A stretch of 64,000 nucleotides of DNA from Urechis unicinctus (GCA_034190875.2 CM067355.1:36735994-36799993), one strand, 5' to 3'; shown: positions 45,256 through 57,453, counted from the first letter of the stretch. Notes: a model not told the origin generated them from the letters alone. Made by a program: numbers and translations.

Positions 45256-45331
45256 TCAGAGCGTATTAATATATACATAGAAGTAGTCCGATCTCAGAGC
45301 GTATTAATATATACATAGAAGTAGTCCGATC
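45256..45331. repeat. Two-copy 39-bp direct repeat
   Basis: Two perfect adjacent copies contain CAGAGCGTATTAATATATAC and ATAGAAGTAGTCCGATC. It lies 60 bp before the 20-bp array. Confidence 0.9.
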
Positions 45332-45391
45332 GATTGGTACATTATGGCATTCATCTTACAACTGAGCAAAAGAAGCTATCGGAAGGAGGCG

Positions 45392-46400
45392 GTACAACAT
45401 GGTAGAAAATGGTACAACATGGTAGAAAATGGTACAACATGGTAGTAAATGGTACAACATGGTAGGATGTGGTACAACATAGTAGGATGTGGTACAACAT
45501 GGTAGAATATGGTACAACATGGTAGGATGTGGTACAACATGGTAGGATGTGGTACAACATGGTAGGATGTGGTACAACTTTGTAGGATGTAGTACAACAT
45601 GGTAGGATGTGGTACAACATGGTAGGATGTGGTACAACTTTGTAGGATGTGGTACAACATGGTAGGATGTGATACAACATGGTAGAAAATGGAACAACAT
45701 GGTAGGATGTGGTACAGCATGGTAGGATGTGGTACAACATGGTAGGATGTGGTACAACAGGGTAGGATGTGGTACAACTTTGTAGGATGTGGTACAACAT
45801 GGTAGGATGTGGTACAACATGGTAGAAAATGGAACAACATGGTAGGATGTGGTACAACATGGTAGGATGTGGTACAACATGGTAGGATGTGGTGCAACAT
45901 GGTAGAAAATGGTACAACATGGAAGGATGTGGTACAACATGGTAGGATGTGGTACAACATGTTAGGATGTGGTACAACATGGTAGGATGTGGTACAACGT
46001 GGTAGGATGTGGTGTAACATGACAGGATGCGGTACAACATGATACGGTGTGGTGCAACATGGTAGGATGTGGTACAACATGGTAGGATGTGGTGCAACAT
46101 GGTAGAAAATGGTACAACATGGAAGTATGTTGTGCAACGTGGTAGGATGTGGTACAACATGGTAGGGTGTGGTACAACGTGGTAGGATGTGGTGCAACAT
46201 GGCAGGTAGGCAAGGCAACTCGCCCCTGGTGAGAGATCGAAAGTAGTAAATAGCGCGGAGCTGTCAGAGGCGGAGTTTCTTTGCCTACATGGCAGGATGC
46301 GGTACAACATTATACGATTTGGTACAACATTGTAGGATGTGGTACAACATTGTAGGATGTGGTACAACATTGTAGGATGTGGTACAACATGGTAGGATCT
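45392..46400. repeat. 20-bp minisatellite, about 45 copies, interrupted once
   Basis: The unit is GGTAGGATGTGGTACAACAT. Variants GGTAGAAAAT and TTTGTAGGATGT recur. Non-repeat sequence of about 85 bp (46207-46290) splits the array, after which five to six units follow. The minus strand stays open for 339 codons because a 20-bp unit without stops yields a 20-residue cycle. I do not consider it a gene. Confidence 0.95.
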
Positions 46401-46845
46401 TATCCAGAACTATAAAATGAAACCACCGTGCGTTTATACGGATCACTAAATGAACATTTTGTGTTGTATGAACCGCCTCCGATTACATTTCATGTATTGA
46501 ATAACTCCGCATAAAGCTATTTTCTTAACTGAATGTTCTGGGAAGTATGTGTGTTGGAGAAGAAAAACACACATCACTGGTGGTTACAACGACGAAATAC
46601 TCAAAAATCATAACGTCGACCAAATATCATAACGAGCTAGAATCGAGCTGGACTGGATAAAACACGTCACATGACTAACATTGATCATGTGACCACTTGC
46701 GGTTGCGTTGGAAGGTAAGCTGCTGGTTATGAAAAGGTGATTGTATCAGCGGTACTCAGTCGATATTGAACTCTCACATTAACTTATCACCACTGTTCTT
46801 TTGTGTAGCTGTATATTCTGAACGAAAGAGAGTCCCCATCTGAAG

Positions 46846-47082
46846 ATGACGTGCGCTACATTGCTCGCCTTCTTCATTTTGACGCTAGTCGCGTTGACCG
46901 GTGGGGCAACTCACCAGATTATTGCATCTAAAGCCGAGATATATAGTCTTCCGCCTCTAGACTTCGCTTACGATGCCCTGGAGCCAAATATTGACGAGGC
47001 TACATTACTTGCTCATCACACTGGGCACCATCAGGCTTACTGCACGAAAATGAACGCTGCTCTGAGAGCGTGGCGCAGCGAT
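46846..47082 (+). CDS. SOD exon 1: signal peptide and N-terminal helical hairpin
   Basis: The ATG at 46846 (GAAGATGA) is the first in frame. It is followed by MTCATLLAFFILTLVALTGG, then YSLPPLDFAYDALEPNID and the HHTGHHQAY motif. Donor GAT|GTGAGT. Confidence 0.93.
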
Positions 47083-49796
47083 GTGAGTATAATGTGGCTG
47101 ACCACACTTAACAACGTCATCAGTCATTAATTAACAATATCAATGCCAAAGCCCTCCAATGACACTTAACTCACAATGTCAGCTTGATTTTACATTGTTC
47201 AATATTCTTATTCGAAAACAGTATATGATTCCTTATCCATCGACTAAAGTTTATAATAAGGTTCGTATTGCCCCCATCTGGAGCAGTAAGTTCACTATAA
47301 CGTTCACACCAAACCAATGGAGCGAATGGGCGCTTAGTGTGTTTGCAAGTTTAATCTCAGCATTTACGAGTCTCATTGCTATCACTGTCAATCATATGGC
47401 ACAACTGCTGATATCACAAATGCTGATCCATGCTGTATGTTAAACTTATATGTGCAACATATATATAGTTAAACCGACAGTTGGCATCCATGTCTGTAGA
47501 GTGTCAGTGATAGGTAAGTCTGGTTGCCGGGTTAAGACAAAGGTGTTTTCAAAAGCTAGTCGACGCTGATCGCTGACCTCATACACTTTCAGTCTTGTTT
47601 TTTAGGACAGACTGAACACGTTCTCTACTGAACCAATACTGGAGGTCCTCAGAGATTTGGACCAAATTCCAGAAGCACACCGCACAGCCATTGTCAACAA
47701 TGGCGGAGGGTAAACAGATTCAGAAACACATTATTAACGTAGATGTTATTGATTGAAACTTCAGAATTGATATATCAGTGATATGAATAACTTTGATCAT
47801 ATTTCTCATTGTACTAAACAAGATCGGTTCTTTTTCAAATAAATATATTAAACTCTTTGTAGGTTTGCAAGGTTTCTGTGTTATATGAATTATCAGAAAA
47901 ATACCATGAAACAGCTTGGATCATATAGCATCAAAAATGAATTGATAAAATAATGTGTTTTCAAAATATGAGAGTGCACTGGAATCGATTCGTTTGTTGA
48001 CAAACTATAGTACATGTGTTAAGGTATGTGAATCATGCTCTGTATTGGGCCACCATGTCTCCACAAGGGGGCGGGAGTCCCACGGGAAAACTGCTAGGTG
48101 ATATAAAGAGCACATTTGGCAGCTTTGAGATTTTCCAAGAGCAGTTCAACAACAAGGCATTAACTCTGTTTGGATCGGGTGAGATTTTTTACACTTATGT
48201 TTGCATGAAACTTTAACCTTTTACATTGTGTGACAAATGTCATACTCCTAGGGCTTGTATCACCATGCAAATTATATATGTGGATATGATATGAGTTTTT
48301 ACTTATGTTTTCTAAGATCGGTGCCCCTTGAAGATTAATGACATACTTGAGACTTACATGTTATCAGCTGCACCAACCTTACCTCACCTCTTAACTCATC
48401 ATTTATTCCATTTTAGACTTAGCTAGGTGAGGAACCAGGTATTTGTCAATCAAATTATTGCTGCAATGTCTATATTTATGAGTTAAGTGTGTGAGTAAGA
48501 GCTTCAGATATGCTACATTATCTGTGGTGTGCAAAAAAGAAATACTATTTGAATATTTATCAGTCAAGTAGACCACAAAACTGTGATGTATCAACCTGGC
48601 AGGTGTCTTTGCTGTGAACTATGTATTGTTTGACCTATGTTCGTATACAAAGGGTACACACATGGCTATTGATGATAATTTGGTGGGTAAACAGGTAAGG
48701 TGTTGAGTGGACATTTGGTGGGTATGCTTGAGATAGGAGGGCACTGAGTGGGTGAGTATTAGGAATGCAAGAAATGGATGAGTGATTATTGAGTGGATGA
48801 GTATTGGATGGGTGAGCATTGGGTGGGTGAGCATTGGGTGGGTGAGTATTGGGTGGGTGAGCATTGGGTGGGTGAGTATTGGATGACACTGAAGTGGGTT
48901 GGTAAGTGTGGGCCGATGGGTTTTGAGTGGGTGAGCATCGGGTGGGTGAGCATTGGGATGATGAGTATGTATTGAATGAGCATGGAGTGGGTGAGCATTG
49001 AATCGGTGAGAAGTTTTATGTGGGTAGCATTGAGTGGGTGAGTTAAGGGTGAATGAGGATTTAGCGGGTCAGCTTTGAATGGGTGAGGATAGATTTTTGG
49101 TTGGATGATTATTGAGTAGGTGAGCATTGGGTGAGATGGAAGTAGATGGGTAAGAATAGGGAGAATCAGCATTGGAGGGTCAGTCTTGGAGGGTTGGTCA
49201 CCATTAGAGGATTAGCATTGATGGGCCAGCATTGGAGGGGCCAGCATTGCAGGGTCAGCATTGGAGGGTCAGCCATGGAGGGGTGGTCACCATTAGAGGA
49301 TTAGCATTGGAGGGTCAGCCTTGGAGGGTCAGCATTGGAGGGTCAGCCTTGGATGGTTGGTCACCATTAGAGGATTAGCATTGGAAGGTCAGCATTGGAA
49401 GGTCAGCATTGGAGGGCCAGCATTGGATTCATAATAATTATAAATCCTGTGGGACCATCATTTCATCAATGTTAACTTTTAATATCTTAAGCTAAAAGTA
49501 AGCTAACTTTACCTCCACGCATTAATGTGCGTTTTGTGACAGGCTACGTGTGGCTGAGTCGCAAAGACAATGAACTCGTTCTCTCAACAACGACCAACCA
49601 GGATTCTCCAATCTCACAGGGCCTCAATCCAATTCTTGTGCTAGATGTCTGGGAGCATGCGTATTACTTGAAACATCAGTTCCGTCGGGTTAATTACATC
49701 AATCTTTGGTGGAATGTCGTGGATTGGGCTAAGGTTGAGGAGCTGGATGGATGGTGGACATCAGATAGAGATCAGGTCCATCACGTGGAACTGTGA
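46846..49796 (+). CDS. Fe/Mn superoxide dismutase with signal peptide (complete)
   Basis: It dismutates superoxide to oxygen and hydrogen peroxide using one manganese or iron ion. Exons 46846-47082, 47606-47709, 48024-48178 and 49543-49796 join in phases 0, 2 and 1 to give 249 residues. Residues 1-21 form a hydrophobic signal peptide, so the enzyme is predicted to be secreted rather than mitochondrial. Ligands are His57 (in HHTGHHQAY), His118 (in YVNHALYW), Asp200 and His204 (in DVWEHAYY). Gln185 in NQDSP is the manganese-type second-sphere glutamine. Tyr65 and His61 of the active-site gateway are conserved. The usual GGH before the second ligand motif is GGY here. A partial tandem copy lies 9 kb downstream. 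Confidence 0.93.
47606..47709 (+). CDS. SOD exon 2
   Basis: The acceptor is GTTTTTTAG and the donor GG|GTAAAC (phase 2). It encodes the second helix and ends in AIVNNGG, which continues into the NHALYW ligand motif of the next exon. No copy of this exon was found for the downstream paralogue. Confidence 0.88.
48024..48178 (+). CDS. SOD exon 3: second metal ligand
   Basis: The acceptor is GTGTTAAG and the donor G|GTGAGA (phase 1). It encodes YVNHALYW, a glycine-rich loop MSPQGGGSPT (once only) and FEIFQEQFNNKALTLFGSG. The loop is the segment expanded 19-fold in the downstream copy. Confidence 0.92.
48715..49140. repeat. Degenerate 14/28-bp repeat in SOD intron 3
   Basis: Copies of GGGTGGGTGAGCATTGGGTG and TGAGTATTGG decay towards both ends. 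A related G-rich array sits at the same place in the second SOD copy (57960-58440). Confidence 0.88.
49150..49430. repeat. Minisatellite in SOD intron 3
   Basis: Words GCATTGGAGGGTCAGC and GGTCACCATTAGAGGATTA alternate in irregular higher-order order. It is separate from the preceding TGAGCATTGGG array. Confidence 0.85.
49543..49796 (+). CDS. SOD exon 4: third and fourth metal ligands
   Basis: The acceptor is TTTGTGACAG. It encodes [37 protein letters not shown] and [17 protein letters not shown], with TGA at 49794-49796. AATAAA at 50045-50050 is a likely polyadenylation signal. Confidence 0.94.
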
Positions 49797-52645
49797 AGGT
49801 CGTTAGAGGTCTGTCGTTACAGCTGCTCCCCCACAAGGCATTTCTGATATTGCTGTTCATGTGATTCAAGAAGCTGTGAATCGTGTGATTAGATTGATGA
49901 CGTTTATGTTTTCATCATTAACTCAGATTGAGTTGACCGTCTGTCATTGGTCGTGGCATAACTATGGTTCATTTTTTCCCATGCATGATCAACATTATAA
50001 TATTGCCTTCTTATTATACAGCACTTAATACAGAACATGCTTCCAATAAAAATCTCAGTAAAATAAGTGTCTTCATCTATTTTCCACATTATTTTTTTGT
50101 TTCATTCAATTTCCAATCATGAAAAGATGAGGAATTTTAAGATCATGTCCTATTTTGGGAAATATCTGCGCACAGTTCCACAATAACTTGGATCCTTTTA
50201 TCTTAGGTTTTTAGAAAAGTTTGGCTGCTCTTCACGATTATGGGTCCATAATTTAATGCAACATACATGGAAAAAAATATTCATGTGCAATGACGTTTCT
50301 TTTTTCACTGGTTCATTGCTATGTTAATTTCCTTGTCATCAACAAGAGATTGGATGATATAGTGATTTTTTTCAACAACGTCCATCGTTCATGTTGTTTG
50401 AAAAATTAATGGATGTAACTGCTGAGATCGCCATCAATGTAGTAGTATACTCAATGGGAATTTGCACACTTTATTGCACACCACCTGGAACACCTTACAC
50501 AGCCAACAACACACACATCAACCTAATCGATCCATCCCAGCACCGTCCAACCTAACCCGAACAACCTCAAGCACCACCCAAACTAAATAGAACACCCCAA
50601 GCCCCGTCCAACCTATTCCAAACACCCCAAGCACCACCCAACTTGTCCCAAACACCGCTAAAACTATTCCGAGCGCCTCAACATCCAACCATTGAAAAAG
50701 CTTAATATGCCCAAATTTCTCACTTCTTCGATAATACTTGATAACCTCATCAATGACGGGCTGGAACTCATGATCCTAGATTTTGCCATCTTACAGTGAC
50801 ACAATTGCTTCAGGGAGTAATGGATCATCAGTGACTCCCTCGGGTTCTTGTTTGAATGACAGCCATATTAAGAACTTCCGAGGTTCAAATCCTACTCGGA
50901 CCCACTCCACCTGCTGGGCATCCTTCAACCTATGCAATAAACCCAGAATCAGTTTTCAATCCGAATTTGATCGTTCTTTCTTGCACTGGCCTACATTCAG
51001 ATCTTCATCTACTTTGGAAACCATCTTTTCATCTGTTAGTCATGTGATCACGCTTGAATCGTCGAGGAAGATCTACAGCCTTACCATCGAAGATATGTCA
51101 ACCCTTGGCGAGATTGATCTCACCATCCAAATCTTGCTTATCATAATCTTTATCAAACCCTGGATTGCCAATGTCCGTCATGCACATTTAAATATAGGTT
51201 ACCTACTTTTGAAATACTTGATTGTGGCTGAATTATCTTTTATTATGGACGAAGTCTCCACTCATACTGTACACTGACAGAGCCCCAAGAAACCTAATTC
51301 ATCTGATAACCTGTTGTTAGCATTTATATTCTCCTCAACTGATCAAATCCACCAACTCTGAGTTAATACTGATGTTATTGTGCTTGGAGCAATTCACTGT
51401 CCGGTTTTCACTGCAAGTCTGAAATCAAAAGATGTAAACCTGCCCGTGGTGCAAAGCATGGAATGAGGTTTTGTCAAGAAAAAGGTGTTCAGGATCATTG
51501 GTTTCGAAATCTTGTACATTGACGATTCAGATATGTACTACCCCTGCTACCACGACATCTAGAAGACTGCCCGGGAGCTGACAGATGCACAATAACAAGG
51601 CACCTCACATCAAAGAAACAGGTCAAGACAAGGTACACTAGCGACAATCAGCGAGTACCCGTGGACTATCAAGGCCTATCAACCGAACATGAACAAGACC
51701 ACATATGGAATTCTCTCGTAACCAAATTTGGTAAATGAATTAGAGTCATTCTGGTGCAGATTGTGGATCCAGCAGCAGCCAGTGTCACTGATACTGATAC
51801 TGAGGTAATGTACAAAACCACCATCATTGAGGTTGTACCAAACCAGCTGTACAGCCTAGGTCTGCATGCCTACCAAACATGGGGTGAGGTTTAAAAATAC
51901 TCAGCAGCAAAGTTCAATAGGAAGCAGGACCCCCTGGTCCCAAAGGAAGATGGAGTTGGAATGCCAGCAGGACCCCATGGTGAACGATATATAGAGTTGG
52001 AATGGCCTGCCTAACACAACACCGATTTCATCTGGAGCCATTACATGCTCCTGTTCATGGCGCCGGGTCATTATCTCTCCGCAGCATCAACTTGGCCAGA
52101 TGGATCTTCGAATCATTTCCTCTTAATTTCTTCTTTTAACATCTTATTTTTATGTGGGCATACACATACTAAATAGGCTCTAGTATCTCATCTAAGGCAC
52201 TGTCTACTGCTACAGTAACCTCCTAGTTTTTAAGATAATTCCCATGATCCATCGTAAAATGTTGAACTCAATCTTTGCATATGAATTAATTTCACGTGCC
52301 TTGTGAATGCTAGTCTCTTGTAGCTTAACTGCATCCGGGTCCCTGGGTTGTTTGATTAACAAATGCATCTTACCATTATTTTGGTATCTCTGATCTATAG
52401 AGTAATCTTGATTGCCGCTAAGGCTTTCACGCTAGTCTGAGGTGGCGCATCCAATATTCGGAGTTTTACCCCGTTTTTTCTTTATTAATATCACCCTATG
52501 TTAACGAGTTAAACTTGTCTATGATTTCGACCAACCAGCATATTTAGCTGTCATTCTGAAAGCCATTTCTATTATAATGTGCTCTGTCTTTAAAATTCCT
52601 CCTGACGTAACAATCGGGGAATCTTGGCGTCTTCAGTCTTCAGCC
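49797..52645. other. Intergenic stretch without recognised gene
   Basis: The 3' end of the first SOD gene is followed by a degenerate CACCCCAAGCACC-type repeat at about 50470-50690. An open frame of 164 codons at 50783-51277 has no domain. I can support no exons at 51400-52600. Confidence 0.4.
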
Positions 52646-52649
52646 GTTA

Positions 52650-53015
52650 ATGCTCAGCTGCTGCTATATCACTTGTCTCCTCAGTTGCTGCTATATCACT
52701 TGTCTCCTCAGCTGCTGCTATATCACTTGTCTCCTCAGCTGCTGCTATATCATTTGTTTCCTCAGCTGCTGCTATATAACTTGTCTCCTCAGCTGCTGTT
52801 ATATCACTTGTTTCCACAGCTGCTGCTCTATCACTTGTCACCTCAGCTGCTGTTATATCACTTGTCGTCTCAGCTGCTGCTATACCACTTGTCTCCTCAG
52901 CTGCTGCTATATCACTAGTCTCCTCAGCTGCTGCTATATCACTTGTTTCCTCAGCTGCTGCTATATCACTTGTCTCCTCAGTTGCTGCTATATCACTTGT
53001 CTCTTCAGCTGCTGC
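52650..53015. repeat. 27-bp minisatellite, about 13 copies
   Basis: The unit is CAGCTGCTGCTATATCACTT followed by GTCTCCT. Being a multiple of three, it is open on both strands (plus-strand 9-residue period QLLLYHLSP). It abuts a different array. Confidence 0.93.
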
Positions 53016-53725
53016 TGGAGAGTATGCTGGCTGGCGGAGAGGATGCTGGCGGAGAGGATGCTGGCGGAGAGGATGCTGGCGGAGAGGATGCTGGCTGGTG
53101 GAGAAAATGCTGGCTGGTGGAGAGGATGCTGGCTGGCGGAGAGGATGCTGGTGGAGAGGATGCTGGCTGGTGGAGAGGATGCTGGCTGGTGGAGAGGATG
53201 CTGGTGGAGAGGATGCTTGCTGGCGGAGAGGATGCTGCCTGGCGGAGAGGATGCTGGCGGAGACGATGCTGGCTGGTGGAGAGAGGAGGGGATGATGGCT
53301 GGTGGAGAGAATGCTGGCTGGTGGAGAGGATGCTGGCTGGTGGCTGGCTGGTGGAGAGATGCTGGCTGGCGGAGAGGATGCTGGTGGAGAGGATGCTGGC
53401 TGGTGGAGAGGATGCTGGCTGGCGGAGAGGATGCTGGTGGAGAGGATGCTGGCTGGTGGAGAGGATGCTGGTGGAGAGGATGCTGGTGGAGAGGATGCTG
53501 GTGGAGAGGTTGCTATTGTAGAGGATGCTGGCGGAGAGGATGCTGGCTGGTGGAGAGGATGCTGGTGGAGAGGATGCTGGTGGAGAGGTTGCTAGTGTAG
53601 AGGATGCTGGCGGAGAGGATGCTGGTGGAGAGGATGCTTGCTGGCAGAGAGGATGCTGGTGGAGAGGATGCTTGCTGGTGGAGAGGATGCTGGCGGAGAG
53701 GATGCTGGCGGAGAAGATGCTGGCG
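53016..53725. repeat. 15/19-bp minisatellite, about 40 short units
   Basis: GGAGAGGATGCTGGC (15 bp) alternates with GGAGAGGATGCTGGCTGGT/C (19 bp). The plus frame running through from the previous array is open for 316 codons and on the other strand for 286. I attribute this to unit composition. Confidence 0.93.
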
Positions 53726-54039
53726 AAAGTGACGGAGCTGGTCATGATTTGGAAGAACACGTTGAAGGTCGAATAACATACGCTATGAGAATTACCTCTG
53801 CTGAATAGCCAGGAGGCTGGCACATAACTTGCCCTTTCTAGCTGAAAAGTTAGATAACAAAACAATGTGCGTATTCTCCGATTTCATGTGAATGCGAGAG
53901 TAGCGGATTGAAGCTACCATGCCACATGAGTTGATGGTTCAGTCAGGAAGCAAAGAGGTCTATCACTGCTGGAAGACTGGTCAACAATTCAGTGATCAGT
54001 TGCACTGTCCCAGTGCCATACCGAATTCCTGATACAATA

Positions 54040-54445
54040 TCAGCGGTAAATGTCCGCCGACGCAGCACGCGCGCCTGGTGAATGTCAGCAGACGCAGCAC
54101 ACGTGGCCGGTAATTGTCCGCAGACGCAGCATGCGTGCCAGGTGAATGTCAGCAGAAGCAGCACGCGTGGCCGGTAAATGTCAGCAGACGCAGCACGCGT
54201 GCCAGGTGAATGTCAGCAGACGCAGCACGCGTGCCAGGTGAATGTCAGCAGACGCAGCACGCGTGCCTGGTGAATGTCAGTAGACGCAGCACGCGTGCAT
54301 GGTGAATGTCAGTAGACGCAGCACGCGGGCCAGGTGAATGTCAGCAGACGCAGCATGCGTGCCAGGTGAATGTCAGCAGACGCAGCACGCGTGCCAGGTG
54401 AATGTCAGCAGACGCAGCACGCGTGCCTGGTGAATGTCAGCATGA
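54040..54445. repeat. 32-bp minisatellite, about 12 copies
   Basis: The unit is GTGAATGTCAGCAGACGCAG followed by CACGCGTGCCAG. Early copies have GGCCGGTAA in place of GTGCCAGGTGAA. Confidence 0.94.
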
Positions 54446-55205
54446 AAACAAATATCGGGGTCTGTAGAAGTGATCGTTGCCTGTTTGGGTAAATGACAAC
54501 TCACCATAAATGGTCGTGTATAACTTTCTACCTGAGGATGGTAATTCTCAAGGCGCGTGTTATAAAGTGGCGCGTGATTAACTCCAAGCTCAATCGAGGT
54601 TTAATTCCTACAACCTCTAGGATGCTAAGTTCAACACTCTGTTACTGGTGACATTCGAAATTCAACTTACTTGCTTTAACACATCACTGATGGAGTTCAC
54701 TGTGATTATGATGCAGTCAACCAAACATTTCTGTACGTTAAACCCTACATGTACCTGTCAACCTAATAACATGGGTTCAAATGCCCCATTTTTAACACAT
54801 GTGAAAAATAGTTTAGAAAACTTCCGGGGTGCGTCTGCAATGCCCTTGGACGTGTAAGTTTGCTCAAAGAACTGACCGTTACAGTTAAAACACAATTATT
54901 TCCTGTAAGATTAATCAATACTAGCATTAAAATAAGCGTCATGGATGCCATACAATATGATAACCTCCTCAAACAAAGCACCTTTTGCATCGTGTCCATT
55001 TCTATAACAAAGAAGTTCAACTGATTGATTCAAAGACCACAAATTTAAAATAAGCTGCTTACTACCATCCTCTTTGGGTTGAAGGGATATATTAGAAAGC
55101 CCGTTAGCCCGCTCAGCTCCTCTGTAGATGTCGGTCACTGCTGGATACATCGCTGGTCAATTCCTCTCTGGCGTCGAAAGCTTCACGAGATCACTGATGT
55201 CTTGT
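54446..55205. other. No recognised feature
   Basis: Only short open frames in several registers, none with a domain or clear exon boundaries. Confidence 0.35.
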
Positions 55206-55207
55206 TA

Positions 55208-55325
55208 TCATTCACCAGTGGCCTCTTCACCAGTGGCCTCTTCATCAGTGGCCTCTTCGCCAGTGGCCTCTTCATCAGTGACTTCTTCACAAGTGGCCTC
55301 TTCACCAGTGGCCTCTTTATCAGCG
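55208..55325. repeat. 15-bp minisatellite, about 8 copies
   Basis: The unit is TTCACCAGTGGCCTC with CAT/CGC/ACA variants. A multiple of three, it yields a 5-residue period in several frames. Confidence 0.88.
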
Positions 55326-55571
55326 GTTACGTACAATGTAGCAAAGAAAACAACTTCCGTGTTGTACCATATTTCCAGTTTCACACCATTCGGTCCTGAG
55401 ATATTTACTGTCGGTGTGCTAGGCCACATCCTCGTTGCTCTTCTTACATTCACTCTACAACATCAGGATGGAAAAATTGTAACTGTATTTGCAAAATTGT
55501 TTTTAGCTCGAGAACCTCGGATTAAGTTTAGGACAGACAAAAACTCTCTCTCGCACGAATGCCTGATGGCT

Positions 55572-55970
55572 AAAACACAAAGCAGAATCCAGTAAGCGTT
55601 ACATCAACTAGGCGATCACATTACAGATAACACAAAGCAGAATCCAGTAAGCGTTACATCAACTAGGCGATCGCATTACAGATAACACAAAGCAGAATCC
55701 AGTAAGCGTTATATCAACTAGGCGATCACATTACAGATAACACAAAGCAGAATCCAGTAAGCGTTATATCAACTAGGCGATCGCATTACAGATAACACAA
55801 AGCAGAATCCAGTAAGCGTTATATCAACTAGGCGATCACATTACAGATAACACAAAGCAGAATCCAGTAAGCGTTACATCAACTAGGCGATCACATCAAC
55901 TACAGATAACACAAAGCAGAATCCAGTAAGCGTTACATATACTAGGCGATCACATTACAGATAACACAAA
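55572..55970. repeat. 55-bp tandem repeat, 7 copies
   Basis: Units contain CACAAAGCAGAATCCAGTAA, GCGTTACATCAACTAGGCGA and TCACATTACAGATAA. Variants TTACAT/TTATAT and GATCAC/GATCGC alternate. The sixth copy carries a small insertion. Confidence 0.95.
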
Positions 55971-56758
55971 AAACAATTCTGCTTCTGTGTAAACCACTTA
56001 ACAGGAGTGGAATAGCGCGAACTACAATCAAGTGACTACCCGATTGGACCGCTACATATCCAAGAAGGCAGTGCTTGTGACAGGAAGCTGTCACCAAGCA
56101 AAAATAAAACTGAACTTGGACATAAACTATGATATTGTTATTGCAGTACACATAAAATACGCTTCTCAACTTCCTAAGCAATCAAGACAGAAATACAGCC
56201 TTCAATCATCAAACAATACGAATATTGCCGATTGGACAGATATCCATATCAGTATAGATGTTATTGCTGGGGCAACATGAAATCACCATTTTGTGGTCAT
56301 CGTAGACAGCGAGGTATAACAGTGTATATTCACTCTTAGCATAACCACTGTGTAGTGCTGTTATGCCTAAGCTCACCAGTAAGCCGTAACTCGTAGTTCA
56401 CTCTCTCTGGAGAAGCTGGTTTCCAATGCATAGTCCAATGCCTCAGATATATATGTACAGCTAACCAGGCTGACATACGGTTTTACCAATTACAGTGCGC
56501 CTCTGGTATTACATAATAGCGAGTAGGTAAGGTTTATAGTCTGGCACACGAAGTTTTATGCATTTGAATTACCGAAACCCTCCCAGCTTTGGAGCCACAG
56601 TTCACACGTTGCGAGTAAAGGGCCTACTGCTCTGAGGTCGAACACACCGGCAAAGCTTGACAGCCAGCAGCAATCGTACTGATTAGTCATGTGTTGTCAA
56701 AAGGGGGAATGGAATTGAAATATTGTCTTTCTGACAATTTTTTTGTATTTGTGTTAAG

Positions 56759-57453
56759 GTTCGTGAATCATGTTCTGTATTGGACCACCATGTCTCCACA
56801 AGGGGGCGGGAGTCCCACCATGTCTCCACAAGGGGGCGGGAGTCCCACCATGTCTCCACAATGGGGCGGGAGTCCCACTATGTCTCCACAAGTGGGCGGG
56901 AGTCCCACCATGTCTCCACAAGGGGGCGGGAGTCCCACCATGTCTCCACAAGGGGGCGGGAGTCCCACCATGTCTCCACAAGGGGGCGGGAGTCCCACCA
57001 TGTCTCCACAAGGGAGCGGGAGTCCCACCATGTCTCCACAAGGGGGCGGGAGTCCCACCATGTCTCCACAAGGGGGCGGGAGTCCCACCATGTCTCCACA
57101 AGGGGGCGGGATTCCCACCATGTCTCCACAAGGGGGCGGGATTCCCACCATGTCTCCACAAGGGGGCGGGAGTCCCACCATGTCTCCACAAGGGGGCGGG
57201 AGTCCCACCATGTCTCCACAAGGGGGCGGGAGTCCCACCATGTCTCCACAAGGGAGCGGGAGTCCCACCATGTCTCCACAAGGGGGCGGGAGTCCCACCA
57301 TGTCTCCACAAGGGGGCGGGATTCCCACCATGTCTCTACAAGGGGGCGGGAGTCCCACCAGAAAACTGCTTGTTGATATGCAGAGCACATTTGGCAGCTT
57401 AGAGATTTTCCAAGAGCAGTTCAACAGCAAGGCATTAACTCTGTTTGGATCAG
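56759..57453 (+). CDS. SOD copy 2, exon 3 with in-frame expansion
   Basis: A 695-bp open exon: FVNHVLYWTT, then 19 ten-residue repeats, then RKLLVDMQSTFGSLEIFQEQ and a LFGSG end. The corresponding upstream exon is 155 bp, so the excess (540 bp) is exactly 18 added 30-bp units. Confidence 0.75.
56791..57360. repeat. 30-bp minisatellite inside a coding exon, 19 copies
   Basis: The unit is TGTCTCCACAAGGGGGCGGG followed by AGTCCCACCA. Copies differ by a few substitutions (GTGGGC, GGGAGC, ATTCCC). Every copy regenerates CCACCATG, an ideal translation-start context, and GGGGGCGGGAG. All six frames lack stops over most of the array. Confidence 0.97.

Noticed and set aside
45115..45318. Possible extra exon (TSESPETWKRQSSKES) after the HEAT gene
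   Set aside because: Composition resembles that gene's arm, but a usable donor before the TAA at 44585 is not convincing and the frame ends in a repeat.
45351..46370. Minus-strand 339-codon open frame
   Set aside because: It arises from the 20-bp unit in three registers (20-residue cycle), with no independent coding signal.
50870..50915. tRNA-like GGTTCAAATCC and CGGACCCA
   Set aside because: The T-stem pairs poorly and no D-arm or anticodon arm can be folded upstream.
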